Origin: Chloroflexota bacterium | Lineage (GTDB): Bacteria; Chloroflexota; Dehalococcoidia; Lucifugimonadales; GCA-2722455 | Reading direction: 5' to 3' | Assembly (NCBI GenBank): GCA_002722455.1 | Contig: PBMB01000007.1 | Location: 62,001 to 126,000, forward strand | Length of the DNA stretch: 64,000 nt | In this document: in pieces, positions 44,518 to 53,913 of the stretch | Numbering within the stretch: position 1 is the stretch's first letter | How the letters are laid out: the number at the start of each line of letters is the position of its first letter | Notes under the pieces: generated by a model | The model's database searches: none | What the model was told of the DNA's origin: nothing | What the model saw: only the letters and a program-made list of their open reading frames with translations | Position numbers and translations under genes: made by a program

Positions 44518-47010
44518 CTAATCACTAGTAATTGTAGTATATGCTGACTTGATTTCTATCTTTGCTGATTTGCCATCAAATCCAATAATTAATGTATCTC
44601 CAGGTTTAAGATTTTCAGTAAGTACCACATCTGAAATTTTATCTTCAACTTCATCCTGAATCAGTCTTCTTAATGGGCGTGCTCCATAAGTTGGGTCATA
44701 CCCATGTTCTGAAAGCCAATCTTTCATCTCTGGTAAAATTTCGATACTTATACCTTGTTCTAATAGACTTGAAGCAACAGATTGAAGCATTAAATCTACT
44801 ATTTGACTCATGTGATCTTGGCTTAAAGCATGAAACACAACAGTATCATCAATACGATTTAAAAATTCTGGCCTGAAGAATCTTTTTATTTCATCAATTA
44901 CATTATCTTTCATACGATTATATCTGTCGTTATCATCTACTTCATCTGAATTTTTATAAGAAAATCCAATCATTCGATCCTGTTTGATCAAATCAGATCC
45001 TATATTACTAGTCATAACCACGATGGTATTACGAAAATCAACTTTACGACCTCGAGAATCAGTTAAATGACCATCATCAAAAATTTGTAATAAAACATTA
45101 AACACCTCAGGGTGTGCTTTTTCTATCTCATCTAAAAGTATCACACAATAAGAACGCCTTCTTACAGCCTCAGTAAGTTGTCCTCCATCATCATATCCAA
45201 CATATCCTGGAGGAGCACCTACTAAACGTGCAACTGTATGCCTTTCCATAAATTCTGACATATCAATACGTACAACTGCATCTTCAGTTCCAAACATAAA
45301 CTCAGATAATTTTTGAACAACATAAGTTTTACCAACACCTGTCGGTCCTGCAAATAAAAAGATCCCAACTGGTCTTTTTGGATCTTTTATACCAGAACGA
45401 GACCTACGCACCGCTTTAGATACTTTTGTAATTGCTTCATCTTGACCAACAACACTATTATGCAGTTCATCCTCCATATTTAAAAGTCGTTCTGTCTCAT
45501 CACTTGTAATCTTAGTTACAGGAATACCTGTCCACATACTAACAACTTCAGAAATATGATCACCATTAACTTCCGGCCTCTGATCATCAACTGATTTATT
45601 CCATTCTTCTTGAACTATACGTAATTTCCCAACTAATTCAGATTCTTCATCCCTTAACTTAGCTGCATCTTCATACTGTCTAGATGAAATAGCATCAGCT
45701 TTTTTTTGCTTAATAGCTTCAACTTCTTGAGATAAATCTTTTATTGAAGAAGGTGTTGTTGAGACATTTATCCTAACTCTTGATGCTGCTTCATCAACTA
45801 AATCTATTGCCTTATCTGGCAAAAATCTGTCAGCAATAAATCTAGATGCCATTTTTACAGCAGCCTGAAGGGCATCATCTTTAATTACTAATTGATGATA
45901 TTCTTCATATTTATGTTTCACACCACGTAAAATATTCAAAGTATCATCGGAATCTGGTTCTACAACAATTACTTGTTGAAAACGACGTTCAAGCGCAGGA
46001 TCTTTTTCAACATGTTTTCGATAATCATCAAGAGTTGTTGCACCAATACACTGTATTGTACCTCTGGCTAAATGTGGTTTTAAAATACTTGCGGCATCAA
46101 CTGCACCCTCAGCTGCACCAGCACCTATCATTGTATGGACCTCATCTATAAAAAGAATTACTTCTCCATTAGATTGTTTGATTTCATCTATAACTTTTTT
46201 TAATCTTTCCTCAAATTCTCCCCTGTACTTTGTTCCAGCAACCAATGACCCTATATCTAATGTAAACAACCTCTTATCTAAAAGAGTCCTAGGAACATCA
46301 TTAGATGCTATTCTTTGAGCCAAACCTTCAACAATAGCAGTTTTACCTACTCCAGGCTCACCTACTAAAACAGGGTTATTTTTAGTCCTACGGCTTAATA
46401 TTTGTATAACTCTTTCAATCTCATTTTTTCTACCAACTGTGGGGTCTAGCTTAGCTGACTTTGCTAAATCAGTAAGATCAACACCTAAAGCATCCAAGCT
46501 AGGTGTTTTTGTAGAATTTTCACTTTTTGACTTAGAACTACCTTTACCTTTTTTTTCTGATTCTTCTAATAAATCAGCGATTCTTGCTCTAACAATATCA
46601 ATGTCAATCTTATACTCTAATAATATATTAACAACATCACTGGCACCTTCCCGAAGTAATCCAATTAAAATATGTTCGGTACCAATGTAATTGCTACTCA
46701 TCATACGTGCTTCATCTACAGCCAATTCAATGACTTTTTTGGCATCAGGAGTTAATCCCAATTCACGAACTTCCGTAGATTGTTTCTCTTCAAGAATTAC
46801 ATCAATCTTAGCTTTAACAGTACTAAGATCTACAGCTAAATCAACTAAACATTTAGTAGCAATACATTCATTTTCATTTATTAATCCCAAAAACACATGT
46901 TCAGTTCCAATATATCCATGGTTAAGTAATTTAGCTTGTTCTTGAGCAAAAGAAAGCACTTTTCTGGCTTCTTCAGAAAATTTTTCAAACCTACTACCAC
47001 TAGAAGTCAA
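44518..47010 (-). CDS. clpC: ATP-dependent Clp protease ATPase subunit ClpC
   Basis: A ~830-residue double-ring AAA+ unfoldase that feeds ClpP. It has two N-terminal Clp repeats ([33 protein letters not shown] and a second copy), Walker A1 GEPGVGKTA, a coiled M-domain with a UVR-like [17 protein letters not shown], and Walker A2 [10 protein letters not shown] with [14 protein letters not shown]. The C-terminal [13 protein letters not shown] completes it. I place the start at TTG 47010, five bases after GAGGTG; a TTG at 47022 would overlap that site. It lies just after the S1 protein gene on the same strand. No clpP, ctsR or mcsB is present. Confidence 0.95.
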   Translation of the reverse strand: MTSSGSRFEKFSEEARKVLSFAQEQAKLLNHGYIGTEHVFLGLINENECIATKCLVDLAVDLSTVKAKIDVILEEKQSTEVRELGLTPDAKKVIELAVDEARMMSSNYIGTEHILIGLLREGASDVVNILLEYKIDIDIVRARIADLLEESEKKGKGSSKSKSENSTKTPSLDALGVDLTDLAKSAKLDPTVGRKNEIERVIQILSRRTKNNPVLVGEPGVGKTAIVEGLAQRIASNDVPRTLLDKRLFTLDIGSLVAGTKYRGEFEERLKKVIDEIKQSNGEVILFIDEVHTMIGAGAAEGAVDAASILKPHLARGTIQCIGATTLDDYRKHVEKDPALERRFQQVIVVEPDSDDTLNILRGVKHKYEEYHQLVIKDDALQAAVKMASRFIADRFLPDKAIDLVDEAASRVRINVSTTPSSIKDLSQEVEAIKQKKADAISSRQYEDAAKLRDEESELVGKLRIVQEEWNKSVDDQRPEVNGDHISEVVSMWTGIPVTKITSDETERLLNMEDELHNSVVGQDEAITKVSKAVRRSRSGIKDPKRPVGIFLFAGPTGVGKTYVVQKLSEFMFGTEDAVVRIDMSEFMERHTVARLVGAPPGYVGYDDGGQLTEAVRRRSYCVILLDEIEKAHPEVFNVLLQIFDDGHLTDSRGRKVDFRNTIVVMTSNIGSDLIKQDRMIGFSYKNSDEVDDNDRYNRMKDNVIDEIKRFFRPEFLNRIDDTVVFHALSQDHMSQIVDLMLQSVASSLLEQGISIEILPEMKDWLSEHGYDPTYGARPLRRLIQDEVEDKISDVVLTENLKPGDTLIIGFDGKSAKIEIKSAYTTITSD

Positions 47011-47057
47011 TCTACACCTCAAATATCATAATGTTATCAATATATTATCACTACAGT

Positions 47058-48236
47058 CTAATCGCTTGAATTTACTTCCACACCCTCTATATGTGAAACA
47101 TCATCAGCTAACTTAGCATCTTTAAAACTTAATCCCAATCTACGACGCTCAAATTCAATACTTAAGATCTTAACTTTAACTTTATCTCCTGAATTAACAA
47201 TATCTGTAACATCTCTAACATTTTCATTACTCAATTCTGATATATGAATTAAGCCCTCAATCATCCCATCTAATCTTGCAAAAGCACCAAAATCAGTTAT
47301 TTTAGTGATTTCAGCATCCACAACATCTCCAACCTTATATTTTTCATTAATTTTTTCCCAAGGCTCTTCTGATAATCTTTTCAAACTTAAACTAACTCTT
47401 TTATTCTCTTTATCTACTCCCAATATATAGACTGTTACTTCTTGCCCTACTGTAACTAAATCTGTAATTTCACGGACTGGAACCCAAGCCATTTCTGAAA
47501 TATGTAATAACCCTGCAAGACCACCCATATCTATAAAAGCACCATATTCACTAATGCGCGTAACTTTACCTGTAATTGTTTGTCCTTCAGTAAGAGTCCC
47601 AACGATTTTTGTTCTACGCTCATCCTGAACTTGTCGATCTGCTTCACGTTCAGACATTATCACTCGAGACCTAACATGATCAGCATCCATTACAACAAGT
47701 TCGAGTTCTTTCCCAACTAATTCAGTAGCAGCATCATTATGATTCCACTCACCTTTTCGTAATTTCTGCATTTGTTCCTTAGTTAAAGTTACTATTTGAG
47801 AAAGAGGTACAAAACCTTGGATATTTTCAGTGTCAACTAAAAATCCTCCCTTATTAACTCCTACTATTCTACCCTTTATTCTCTCCTGTGCATTCTGAGC
47901 TTCAACTAGTCTCTTCCATCCACGTTGATGAGACATCTTATCTAGTGAAAGAACCGCTGGTGAATCATATGATTCACCTCTTATAACCATTACTGTAACG
48001 GTATTACCATCATCTAAAACATCTTGATCTTCAATAGTTCTCATTTCATTTCTAGGAATTAATCCTTCAGATTTATGTCCCACATTTACTAAAGCACCTT
48101 CATCTGTCATAGTCACAACGGTTCCAGAAATTATCTGTCCTCTTTTTAATGGCTTAAAGTCTTCCATAGCTTCCAAGACTCCAGCCATTATGTCAGATTT
48201 ATTATTTTCTTCTTTAGGATCCAAATTAAACACCAC
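47058..48236 (-). CDS. rpsA: S1 RNA-binding protein (ribosomal protein S1-like)
   Basis: A 392-residue protein with four S1 domains at about residues 32-101, 119-195, 216-285 and 301-371. Each has the GxVxxxxxxGxxVxxG...GLxxxSE/Q pattern, for example GKVTRISEYGAFIDMGGLAGLLHISEMA. Four-domain S1 proteins occur in many Gram-positive-type and Chloroflexota lineages, where they assist translation initiation. The start is one of two adjacent GTG codons (48236 chosen); no clear ribosome-binding site is present, and an internal ATG at codon 17 is possible. Confidence 0.9.
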   Translation of the reverse strand: MVFNLDPKEENNKSDIMAGVLEAMEDFKPLKRGQIISGTVVTMTDEGALVNVGHKSEGLIPRNEMRTIEDQDVLDDGNTVTVMVIRGESYDSPAVLSLDKMSHQRGWKRLVEAQNAQERIKGRIVGVNKGGFLVDTENIQGFVPLSQIVTLTKEQMQKLRKGEWNHNDAATELVGKELELVVMDADHVRSRVIMSEREADRQVQDERRTKIVGTLTEGQTITGKVTRISEYGAFIDMGGLAGLLHISEMAWVPVREITDLVTVGQEVTVYILGVDKENKRVSLSLKRLSEEPWEKINEKYKVGDVVDAEITKITDFGAFARLDGMIEGLIHISELSNENVRDVTDIVNSGDKVKVKILSIEFERRRLGLSFKDAKLADDVSHIEGVEVNSSD

Positions 48237-48301
48237 TTATCAAATTAATTATTCTTAATAAATATTAGATTTAAGAACATCGTCATTTTAACATTACTGT
48301 A

Positions 48302-48332
48302 GACTATTTAAAAGTCATTATATTAAATAGCC
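48302..48332 (-). terminator. Hairpin following the 5S rRNA gene
   Basis: GACTATTTAA (48302-48311) and TTAAATAGCC (48323-48332) form a ten-pair stem with one G-U pair and an 11-base loop, starting at the last base of the 5S gene on the minus strand. It probably limits readthrough or guides 3' processing; there is no T tract. Confidence 0.45.
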
Positions 48333-48449
48333 TCTGGCAGTGACCTATTGTCCCACATCCTCACGAATGCAGTATCGTCGGCGCTGACGCATTTCACTTC
48401 CGTGTTCGGTATGGTAACGGGTGGAACTACGACGCTACAACCACCAGAG
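48332..48449 (-). rRNA. rrf: 5S ribosomal RNA
   Basis: About 118 bases on the minus strand with the conserved 5S core: CTCTGGTGG at the 5' end, CCACCCGTTACCATACCGAA, CACGGAAGTGAAA, GCGCCGACGATACTGC, GTGGGACAATAGGTC and CACTGCCAGAG at the 3' end. Terminal CTCTGG and CCAGAG pair as helix I, which sets the ends. The gene stands alone: no 16S or 23S rRNA lies within the window on either side, and the neighbours are rpsA and an A-type-like protein gene. Confidence 0.95.
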
Positions 48450-48460
48450 ACATCTAAATA

Positions 48461-48489
48461 ATTGTAGAATTTTGTGATCAATCAGTCAA
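48461..48489 (-). promoter_or_regulatory. Dedicated near-consensus promoter of the 5S rRNA gene
   Basis: On the minus strand TTGACT (48489-48484), exactly 17 bases, then TACAAT (48466-48461) precede the 5S 5' end by 11 bases, so transcription should begin within a few bases of it. The sequence upstream of the -35 box is AT-rich, like an UP element. Confidence 0.75.
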
Positions 48490-48570
48490 TATTAAATATA
48501 CTGTAATTTCCCAAAATATATAATTTTCAAGCAAACTATCGTTAACACAGGAATTATTTAATGTATAATA

Positions 48571-48667
48571 TGTACTTAGAATAATATATCAATTTAGTAC
48601 AATATAGATTCAAATTTAGTACAATTAGATTGATTGACGATAATAACTAGTCATGCTAGTGTACTAA
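48571..48667 (+). repeat. Helically spaced TTAGTACA motifs upstream of the A-type-like gene
   Basis: Two direct copies of a 13-base repeat, AATTTAGTACAAT, lie at 48591-48603 and 48613-48625 (22-base period). Their TTAGTACA core recurs inverted at 48660-48667, and once with one mismatch (TGTACTTA) at 48571-48578. Core starts are 23, 22 and 44 bases apart, close to whole helical turns. This is the layout of a multi-site transcription-factor target; the factor is unknown. Confidence 0.6.
48634..48662 (+). promoter_or_regulatory. Candidate promoter of the A-type-like gene with dyad
   Basis: TTGACG (48634-48639), a 17-base spacer and TAGTGT (48657-48662) form the likely promoter, 38 bases before the ATG with GGAGG between. 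ACTAG (48646-48650) and CTAGT (48656-48660) form an inverted repeat that overlaps the -10 box and could be a repressor site. The rest of the 48450-48699 gap holds only the repeats noted here and the 5S promoter. Confidence 0.5.
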
Positions 48668-48699
48668 TTAAATAAATAAAGTAAATATGGAGGACTATA

Positions 48700-49125
48700 A
48701 TGTCTGCTATCTCTCAAATAAAGCTTGAAATAACTGATTTAGCACAAAAAGAACTATCAAAATTAATTAATGACGAAAATAATTCTAGTGAAAAAAATTT
48801 CCTAAGAATTATGGCAATGAGTAACCCGCAAGGTGGTATTCAATATTCAATGGGAATCGACACTACCCAACATGAAGATGATGTCACATTTGCAATAAAT
48901 GATATTGATTTAGCTATAGACCAAAATAGTGCTCCATATGTTGAAGGGTCTACTATAGACTTTGTTGAAGATTTAATGCGAAGTGGATTCACAATAAACA
49001 ACCCTAATTTCCCTCAAAGTGCCGGTGGCTGCGGCAGTGGTGGTTGTGGCTGCGGCGGTGGTGGCTGTGGCGGTGGTGGTGGTCATGAAAATTCTGGTGG
49101 CGGCTGCGGTTGTGGCGGACATTAA
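48700..49125 (+). CDS. HesB/IscA-like (A-type) protein with Cys/Gly/His-rich tail
   Basis: A 141-residue protein. Residues 1-105 resemble the A-type iron-sulfur carrier fold: ITDLAQKELSKLI, LRIMAM, GIQYSMGID, DIDLAIDQNSAPYVEGSTIDFVEDLMRSGFTINNPN. The usual first cysteine (GGCxG) is missing: NPQGGIQYS has none. The normal terminal CGCG is expanded into a tail (about 107-141) with six cysteines (C111, C116, C118, C123, C136, C138) and two histidines (H129, H141) in glycine. The tail DNA is far more G+C-rich than its surroundings. GGAGG precedes ATG. Role in Fe-S or metal handling is inference. Confidence 0.65.
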   Translation: MSAISQIKLEITDLAQKELSKLINDENNSSEKNFLRIMAMSNPQGGIQYSMGIDTTQHEDDVTFAINDIDLAIDQNSAPYVEGSTIDFVEDLMRSGFTINNPNFPQSAGGCGSGGCGCGGGGCGGGGGHENSGGGCGCGGH

Positions 49126-49126
49126 A

Positions 49127-49252
49127 CCCACAATTCTAAAACGCATCACATACTACTTTTCGATAAAAAATATATTTGTAAGTACTTACTATGTTAATAG
49201 TATTTCTTAATTTCCTAATTCATGATTATCTATGTAATTTTAGAATTGTGGG
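49127..49252. repeat. Perfect 15-bp inverted repeat 96 bases apart
   Basis: CCCACAATTCTAAAA (49127-49141) and its exact complement TTTTAGAATTGTGGG (49238-49252) bracket 96 bases that also hold the palindrome GTAAGTACTTAC. The first arm starts right after the stop of the A-type-like gene. No flanking target duplication is visible and no ORF lies inside. It may be a small non-autonomous element or a long-range RNA stem acting as terminator. Confidence 0.65.
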
Positions 49253-49324
49253 GAATAGACTTAAAACAAACGTTTTAACAAACAATTAATTTAAAAAAAA
49301 TAAATATAATTTATCAAAATTTAA

Positions 49325-50632
49325 ATGATATATACCGTATCCCAGATACAAAAAATTCACAATCAATTAAATGTACCAGGCGATAAATCAGTTTCACATC
49401 GCGCCCTTATGCTCAGTAGTATTGCACTTGGACCTTCACACATATGCAACCTATCTTTTGGAAAAGATGTACTTTCAACAATAAAATGTCTTAAATCATT
49501 GGGGATAGATATTTCATATCCAAAAAATTGCTCTAATACTTTAACAAATTGCGTAGAAATTGTTGGTAAAGGTTTAACTGGACTAAGTAGGTCTGCTAAA
49601 CCTCTTAATGCCGGTAATAGTGGAACAACTTTACGTTTATTATCTGGGATTTTATCTGGCCAAAACTTTTCTTCAATTATATTTGGAGATAAATCATTAA
49701 ATAATCGACCTATGAAAAGAATTATTGACCCGTTAACGCTAATGGGTGCAAAAATTAGCGGTAGAGACAACAATCAATTTGCACCCTTAGAAATTGAAGG
49801 AACCTCATTAAATCCACCCGACACAATGGAATTAAAAGTAGCAAGTGCTCAAGTTAAATCTTCCATAATACTCGCCTCACTAATTTCACAAAAAAAAACT
49901 ATTATCATTGATCCATTTACAACACGTAATCACACAGAACTAATGCTTAAATATATGGGAGTAGATATTTCTCAAAACAATTCACGAATCACAATCATTC
50001 CATCTCAACCAAAACCAAATAATATAATTGTACCAGGAGATATTAGTTCTGCTACTTATTGGATCATTGCTGCTTGTTGTCATCCAAACGCAACTATAAA
50101 AATCAATAATGTTGGAATCAATCCAACTCGTTCAGCTATATTAGATATTTTAAAATCAATGGGTGCTAACATAAATATTTCCAACATTAAAAATATTTCT
50201 GGTGAAACAATTGCTGATATCTCAGCAAATTCAAGCAACTTAAAAGCAATCCAAATTAATCACCAAATCATCCCTAATATCATTGATGAATTACCTATAT
50301 TATGTCTGGCTGCATGTTTTGCAAAAGGAACTACAGAAATTACTGGAGCAGAAGAATTACGTGTAAAAGAATCTGATCGAATAAAATCTACAATTAGTGG
50401 ATTAAAACAACTTGGAGTGCAAAATATTGAAGAACGCCCAGACGGTATGCTAATTCATGGTAAAACAACGCTTAAAGGTGGATTCTGTCGTAGCTACAAT
50501 GACCACAGAATAGCAATGACTATGGCAATTGGTGGGATTTTAGCTAAAGGTACTACTACAATTAGCGGTGGCGATATTGCTTCTGTTTCATATCCTGAAT
50601 TCTGGAATCAAATTAAATCTTTAAAAAAATAA
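49325..50632 (+). CDS. aroA: 3-phosphoshikimate 1-carboxyvinyltransferase (EPSP synthase)
   Basis: Joins shikimate-3-phosphate and phosphoenolpyruvate in aromatic amino acid synthesis. The 435 residues have VPGDKSVSHRALMLSSIA near the start, LNAGNSGTTLRLLSGIL, MELKVASAQVKSSIILASL, GDISSATYWIIAA, ELRVKESDRIKSTISGLKQLG and YNDHRIAMTMAIGG. All substrate-binding motifs are intact. It is followed by gmk after four bases and probably co-transcribed. No other shikimate gene lies in the window. Confidence 0.96.
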   Translation: MIYTVSQIQKIHNQLNVPGDKSVSHRALMLSSIALGPSHICNLSFGKDVLSTIKCLKSLGIDISYPKNCSNTLTNCVEIVGKGLTGLSRSAKPLNAGNSGTTLRLLSGILSGQNFSSIIFGDKSLNNRPMKRIIDPLTLMGAKISGRDNNQFAPLEIEGTSLNPPDTMELKVASAQVKSSIILASLISQKKTIIIDPFTTRNHTELMLKYMGVDISQNNSRITIIPSQPKPNNIIVPGDISSATYWIIAACCHPNATIKINNVGINPTRSAILDILKSMGANINISNIKNISGETIADISANSSNLKAIQINHQIIPNIIDELPILCLAACFAKGTTEITGAEELRVKESDRIKSTISGLKQLGVQNIEERPDGMLIHGKTTLKGGFCRSYNDHRIAMTMAIGGILAKGTTTISGGDIASVSYPEFWNQIKSLKK

Positions 50633-50636
50633 CTCA

Positions 50637-51239
50637 ATGACTAAGCACAAGACAATTTTAAAAAATTATGGTGGGTTTTTATTTGTTATATCTGGGCCAT
50701 CAGGAGTAGGCAAAGATACAGTAGTATCTGAAATAAAAAAATTAAAACACCCATACCATTATCCAATTACAATAACAACCAGAAAACCTCGGATTGAAGA
50801 AATTGATGGAACTCATTACTTCTTTGTAAATAAAACAAAATTTCAAGAATTAATTTTACAAGACCAGCTACTTGAATGGGCTAATGTCTATGGTGATCTT
50901 TATGGCGTTCCAAAAGAACCAGTGTACAAAGCTCTCGAAAAAGGTAACCAGGTTATACTTAAATTAGATGTTCAAGGTGCTTTGAAAATTAAATCTGATT
51001 TTCCAAAATCAACATTAATATTCATTACTGCTCCAGATTCAGAACTAAAATCTAGATTGATCAAAAGAATGACTGAATCAAATGAGGAAATTTCACAAAG
51101 ACTTGAAACCGCTAAAAAAGAAAAGAAAATGATTAGAGAATTTGATTATAAAATTAACAATAAAAACGGTAACCTGAAAGATACGGTTTCCCAAATAAAT
51201 AAAATTATTAATTTAGTTACTAATACAAGTATCAAATAA
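50637..51239 (+). CDS. gmk: Guanylate kinase
   Basis: Phosphorylates GMP to GDP. The 200 residues show the P-loop VISGPSGVGKDTVV (Asp at the usual Ser/Thr after Lys is unusual but tolerated), TITTRKPRIEEIDGTHYFFV with the GMP-binding residues, LLEWANVYGDLYGVPKEPV, VILKLDVQGALKIK and the lid helix RLIKRMTESNEEISQRLETA. It sits four bases after aroA. Confidence 0.94.
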   Translation: MTKHKTILKNYGGFLFVISGPSGVGKDTVVSEIKKLKHPYHYPITITTRKPRIEEIDGTHYFFVNKTKFQELILQDQLLEWANVYGDLYGVPKEPVYKALEKGNQVILKLDVQGALKIKSDFPKSTLIFITAPDSELKSRLIKRMTESNEEISQRLETAKKEKKMIREFDYKINNKNGNLKDTVSQINKIINLVTNTSIK

Positions 51240-51282
51240 AAAATTAGTATCACATTTAGACTAAAAGAGGTACAAAAATAAA

Positions 51283-53913
51283 ATGATTAATTCTAACCCT
51301 CTGAGACACCCCTTACACTCAGAATTACTTTCTAATAAAATCTTTCCTTCAAAATACAACATTTCAATACAACCTGATATTGAAAAAATGTCGTTTCAAG
51401 GAACTGTTTCAGTAAACATAAATATACTAGAACCCACTGAAGAAATTACATTACATTCTGTAGATCTCTCTTTAATCTCAGTAGAAGTACACATATCAAC
51501 AAATGAAGTACTTGCCCCTACAGTTATCATGCCCAACAAAGCAAAAGAAACTGTAACATTAAAATTTGAAAATTCTCTTCCTAAGTGCAATGCAATTCTC
51601 AAAATAAAATTTTCGGGTAATATTGGATCAAACCTACGGGGTCTATATCTAAGTAAATATAAATCTTCCTCTCAAGAAAAAACAATGATCAGTACCCAAT
51701 TTGAACCTACTGATGCACGAAGAATGTTTCCTTGCTGGGATGAACCTTCCTATAAAGCAATTTTCATTATTGAGTTAATAATCCCTCAGCATTTAGAAGG
51801 ATTATCTAATATGCCCGTAAAATCAATAAAAACTAATAAGCATGCTATGAAACATATCATTTTTGATGAATCTCCTCCTATGTCAACTTACATCCTTGCA
51901 ATTGTTATAGGTGAATTAGAATCAATTAGCCATACAACTGAAGAAGGTACTAAAATCAGCATTTGGACCACAAAGGGTAATAAAAACTTAGGACAATTTG
52001 CATTAGATACATCTACTCGACTCCTTGAGTATATGAACAAATACTTTGGGATTCCTTATCCATTGAAGAAATTAGACCATATTGTAATCCCTGATTTTGC
52101 AGCTGGAGCTATGGAAAATTGGGGACTTATAACGTACCGTGAAACCGCTCTTTTAGTAGACCCTGAAAATAGCTCTGTCATTACTCGTCAAAATGTTGCT
52201 GCAATTATAGCCCATGAAATGGCTCACATGTGGTTTGGGAACTTAGTAACTATGAAATGGTGGAATGATCTATGGTTAAATGAAAGTTTCGCATCTTGGA
52301 TGGGAGACAAAGCCATAAATGATATATTCCCCGAATGGGACGTTTGGACCAACTTCGTAGTAGATGACACTAATATAGCATTAGAATTAGACGGATTAGC
52401 TAATTCTCATCCAATTGAACAAGAAGTTAATAACCCTGCAGAAATCGGACAATTGTTCGATGCAATTAGCTATAGTAAAGGTGCATCAATACTTAGGATG
52501 TTAGAAGCTTTTTTATCTCCAAACATATTCCAAAAAGGAATATCGTTATATATGAAATCTCATGAATATTCAAATGCTCAAACAACTGACTTATGGAATG
52601 CATTAGAAATAATCTCAAAAAAACCAGTGCAAACCATTATGAAAGACTGGACAGCTCAAACTGGTTATCCTCTTATAAATATTAAGATTAAATCAGCTGA
52701 ATCCTCTAAAATAGAATTGTCTATTAACCAAACCCCATTTCGATACGATGCGATTATGAAAAATAATAACACTTTAGAAAAACAAATAGTCTGGAATATT
52801 CCTCTTACAATTGATAGTTATAATGCTTCTAAAATTACTGCACAACTGATATCAAATAAAAATAATAGTCTTGTTTTAGACAAAATCAACGATGCAAAAC
52901 CATATTGGTTTAAAATAAATCCTCAACAAACTGGATTCTATAGAGTTAATTACGACAGATCTCTATTACCTATGCAACAAAAAATGATTGAAGATAAACT
53001 TATTTCTCCAGTTGACAGATTAGGTGTTCAGAATGATTCACATGCATTATGTCTCAATGGAACTGTTCAAATCGACCATCTTCTTGAATTATTGAAATTT
53101 TATAAAAATGAAACTAATCCACACGTATGGATGAATATATCAAAAAATATTGACCACCTAAATCATTTGCTTGCCAATACTCCCTGTAAAGACAATATGG
53201 AAACTTTTTCGAGACAAATGTTTAGTTCTATTGCTAATACTTTGGGATGGAACCCAACAGAAACAGATACCGATCTAAATGTAATACTACGCAGTAATAT
53301 ACTACTTCGACTTGGTATTTACGGAGATAGCACTACAATTTCTACAGCTAGAACTATTTTTTCAAATTTTAGGAATAAAAAAACTACAATTAATCCTGAT
53401 ATCCGTTCGGTAGTATATAATCTGAATACCAAAGAATGTTCATCTTCTGAATATGATGAAATGCTAGATCTTTACTCAAAAGCTAGTCTTTCAGAAGAGC
53501 GAACACGTATTTTAAATGCTCTTACATATCCATCAAATTCTAATTTGTTAAAGAAAACTCTGGAATTCTCTTTAACAAACGATGTACGACAACATGATAC
53601 AATTCGAATTATCCTGGGTGTATCACGTAACACAAATAGTCAAAACTTAGCCTGGGAATTCATCAAAAATAATTGGGCAGAATTAAATAAAAGATACGGA
53701 AAAGGTGGGTTTGGAATAATGTCATTAGTATCTATAGGATCATTATTTACTCAACAAAATGATCTTGATGATTATATGTTATTTTTCAATCAAAATCCTG
53801 TTCCATCTGCCGATAGAGCAATCAAGCAATCAATTGAACAAAGCACCCTAAATATCCAATGGCTAAATCAAAATATAAAATCAACAACTACCTGGTTAGA
53901 ATATAATTTGTAA
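51283..53913 (+). CDS. M1 family aminopeptidase (aminopeptidase N-like)
   Basis: An 876-residue zinc metalloprotease that removes N-terminal residues from peptides. The exopeptidase motif GAMEN is at residues 275-279. The zinc site is HEMAH (H311, E312, H315) with the third ligand E334 in WLNESFASW. The conserved tyrosine follows in the catalytic domain, and an ERAP/Ape2-type C-terminal domain (KPYWFKINPQQTGFYRVNYD onward) is present. There is no signal peptide, so it acts in the cytoplasm. RBS AAAGAGG precedes the ATG. The glycerate kinase starts directly after its stop. Confidence 0.94.
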   Translation: MINSNPLRHPLHSELLSNKIFPSKYNISIQPDIEKMSFQGTVSVNINILEPTEEITLHSVDLSLISVEVHISTNEVLAPTVIMPNKAKETVTLKFENSLPKCNAILKIKFSGNIGSNLRGLYLSKYKSSSQEKTMISTQFEPTDARRMFPCWDEPSYKAIFIIELIIPQHLEGLSNMPVKSIKTNKHAMKHIIFDESPPMSTYILAIVIGELESISHTTEEGTKISIWTTKGNKNLGQFALDTSTRLLEYMNKYFGIPYPLKKLDHIVIPDFAAGAMENWGLITYRETALLVDPENSSVITRQNVAAIIAHEMAHMWFGNLVTMKWWNDLWLNESFASWMGDKAINDIFPEWDVWTNFVVDDTNIALELDGLANSHPIEQEVNNPAEIGQLFDAISYSKGASILRMLEAFLSPNIFQKGISLYMKSHEYSNAQTTDLWNALEIISKKPVQTIMKDWTAQTGYPLINIKIKSAESSKIELSINQTPFRYDAIMKNNNTLEKQIVWNIPLTIDSYNASKITAQLISNKNNSLVLDKINDAKPYWFKINPQQTGFYRVNYDRSLLPMQQKMIEDKLISPVDRLGVQNDSHALCLNGTVQIDHLLELLKFYKNETNPHVWMNISKNIDHLNHLLANTPCKDNMETFSRQMFSSIANTLGWNPTETDTDLNVILRSNILLRLGIYGDSTTISTARTIFSNFRNKKTTINPDIRSVVYNLNTKECSSSEYDEMLDLYSKASLSEERTRILNALTYPSNSNLLKKTLEFSLTNDVRQHDTIRIILGVSRNTNSQNLAWEFIKNNWAELNKRYGKGGFGIMSLVSIGSLFTQQNDLDDYMLFFNQNPVPSADRAIKQSIEQSTLNIQWLNQNIKSTTTWLEYNL

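Noticed and set aside
49019-49210. Second frame (Ala/Val-rich) through the tail of the A-type-like gene
   Set aside because: It arises from the same GGC/GGT repeats read out of frame, and its continuation has no domain or ribosome-binding site.
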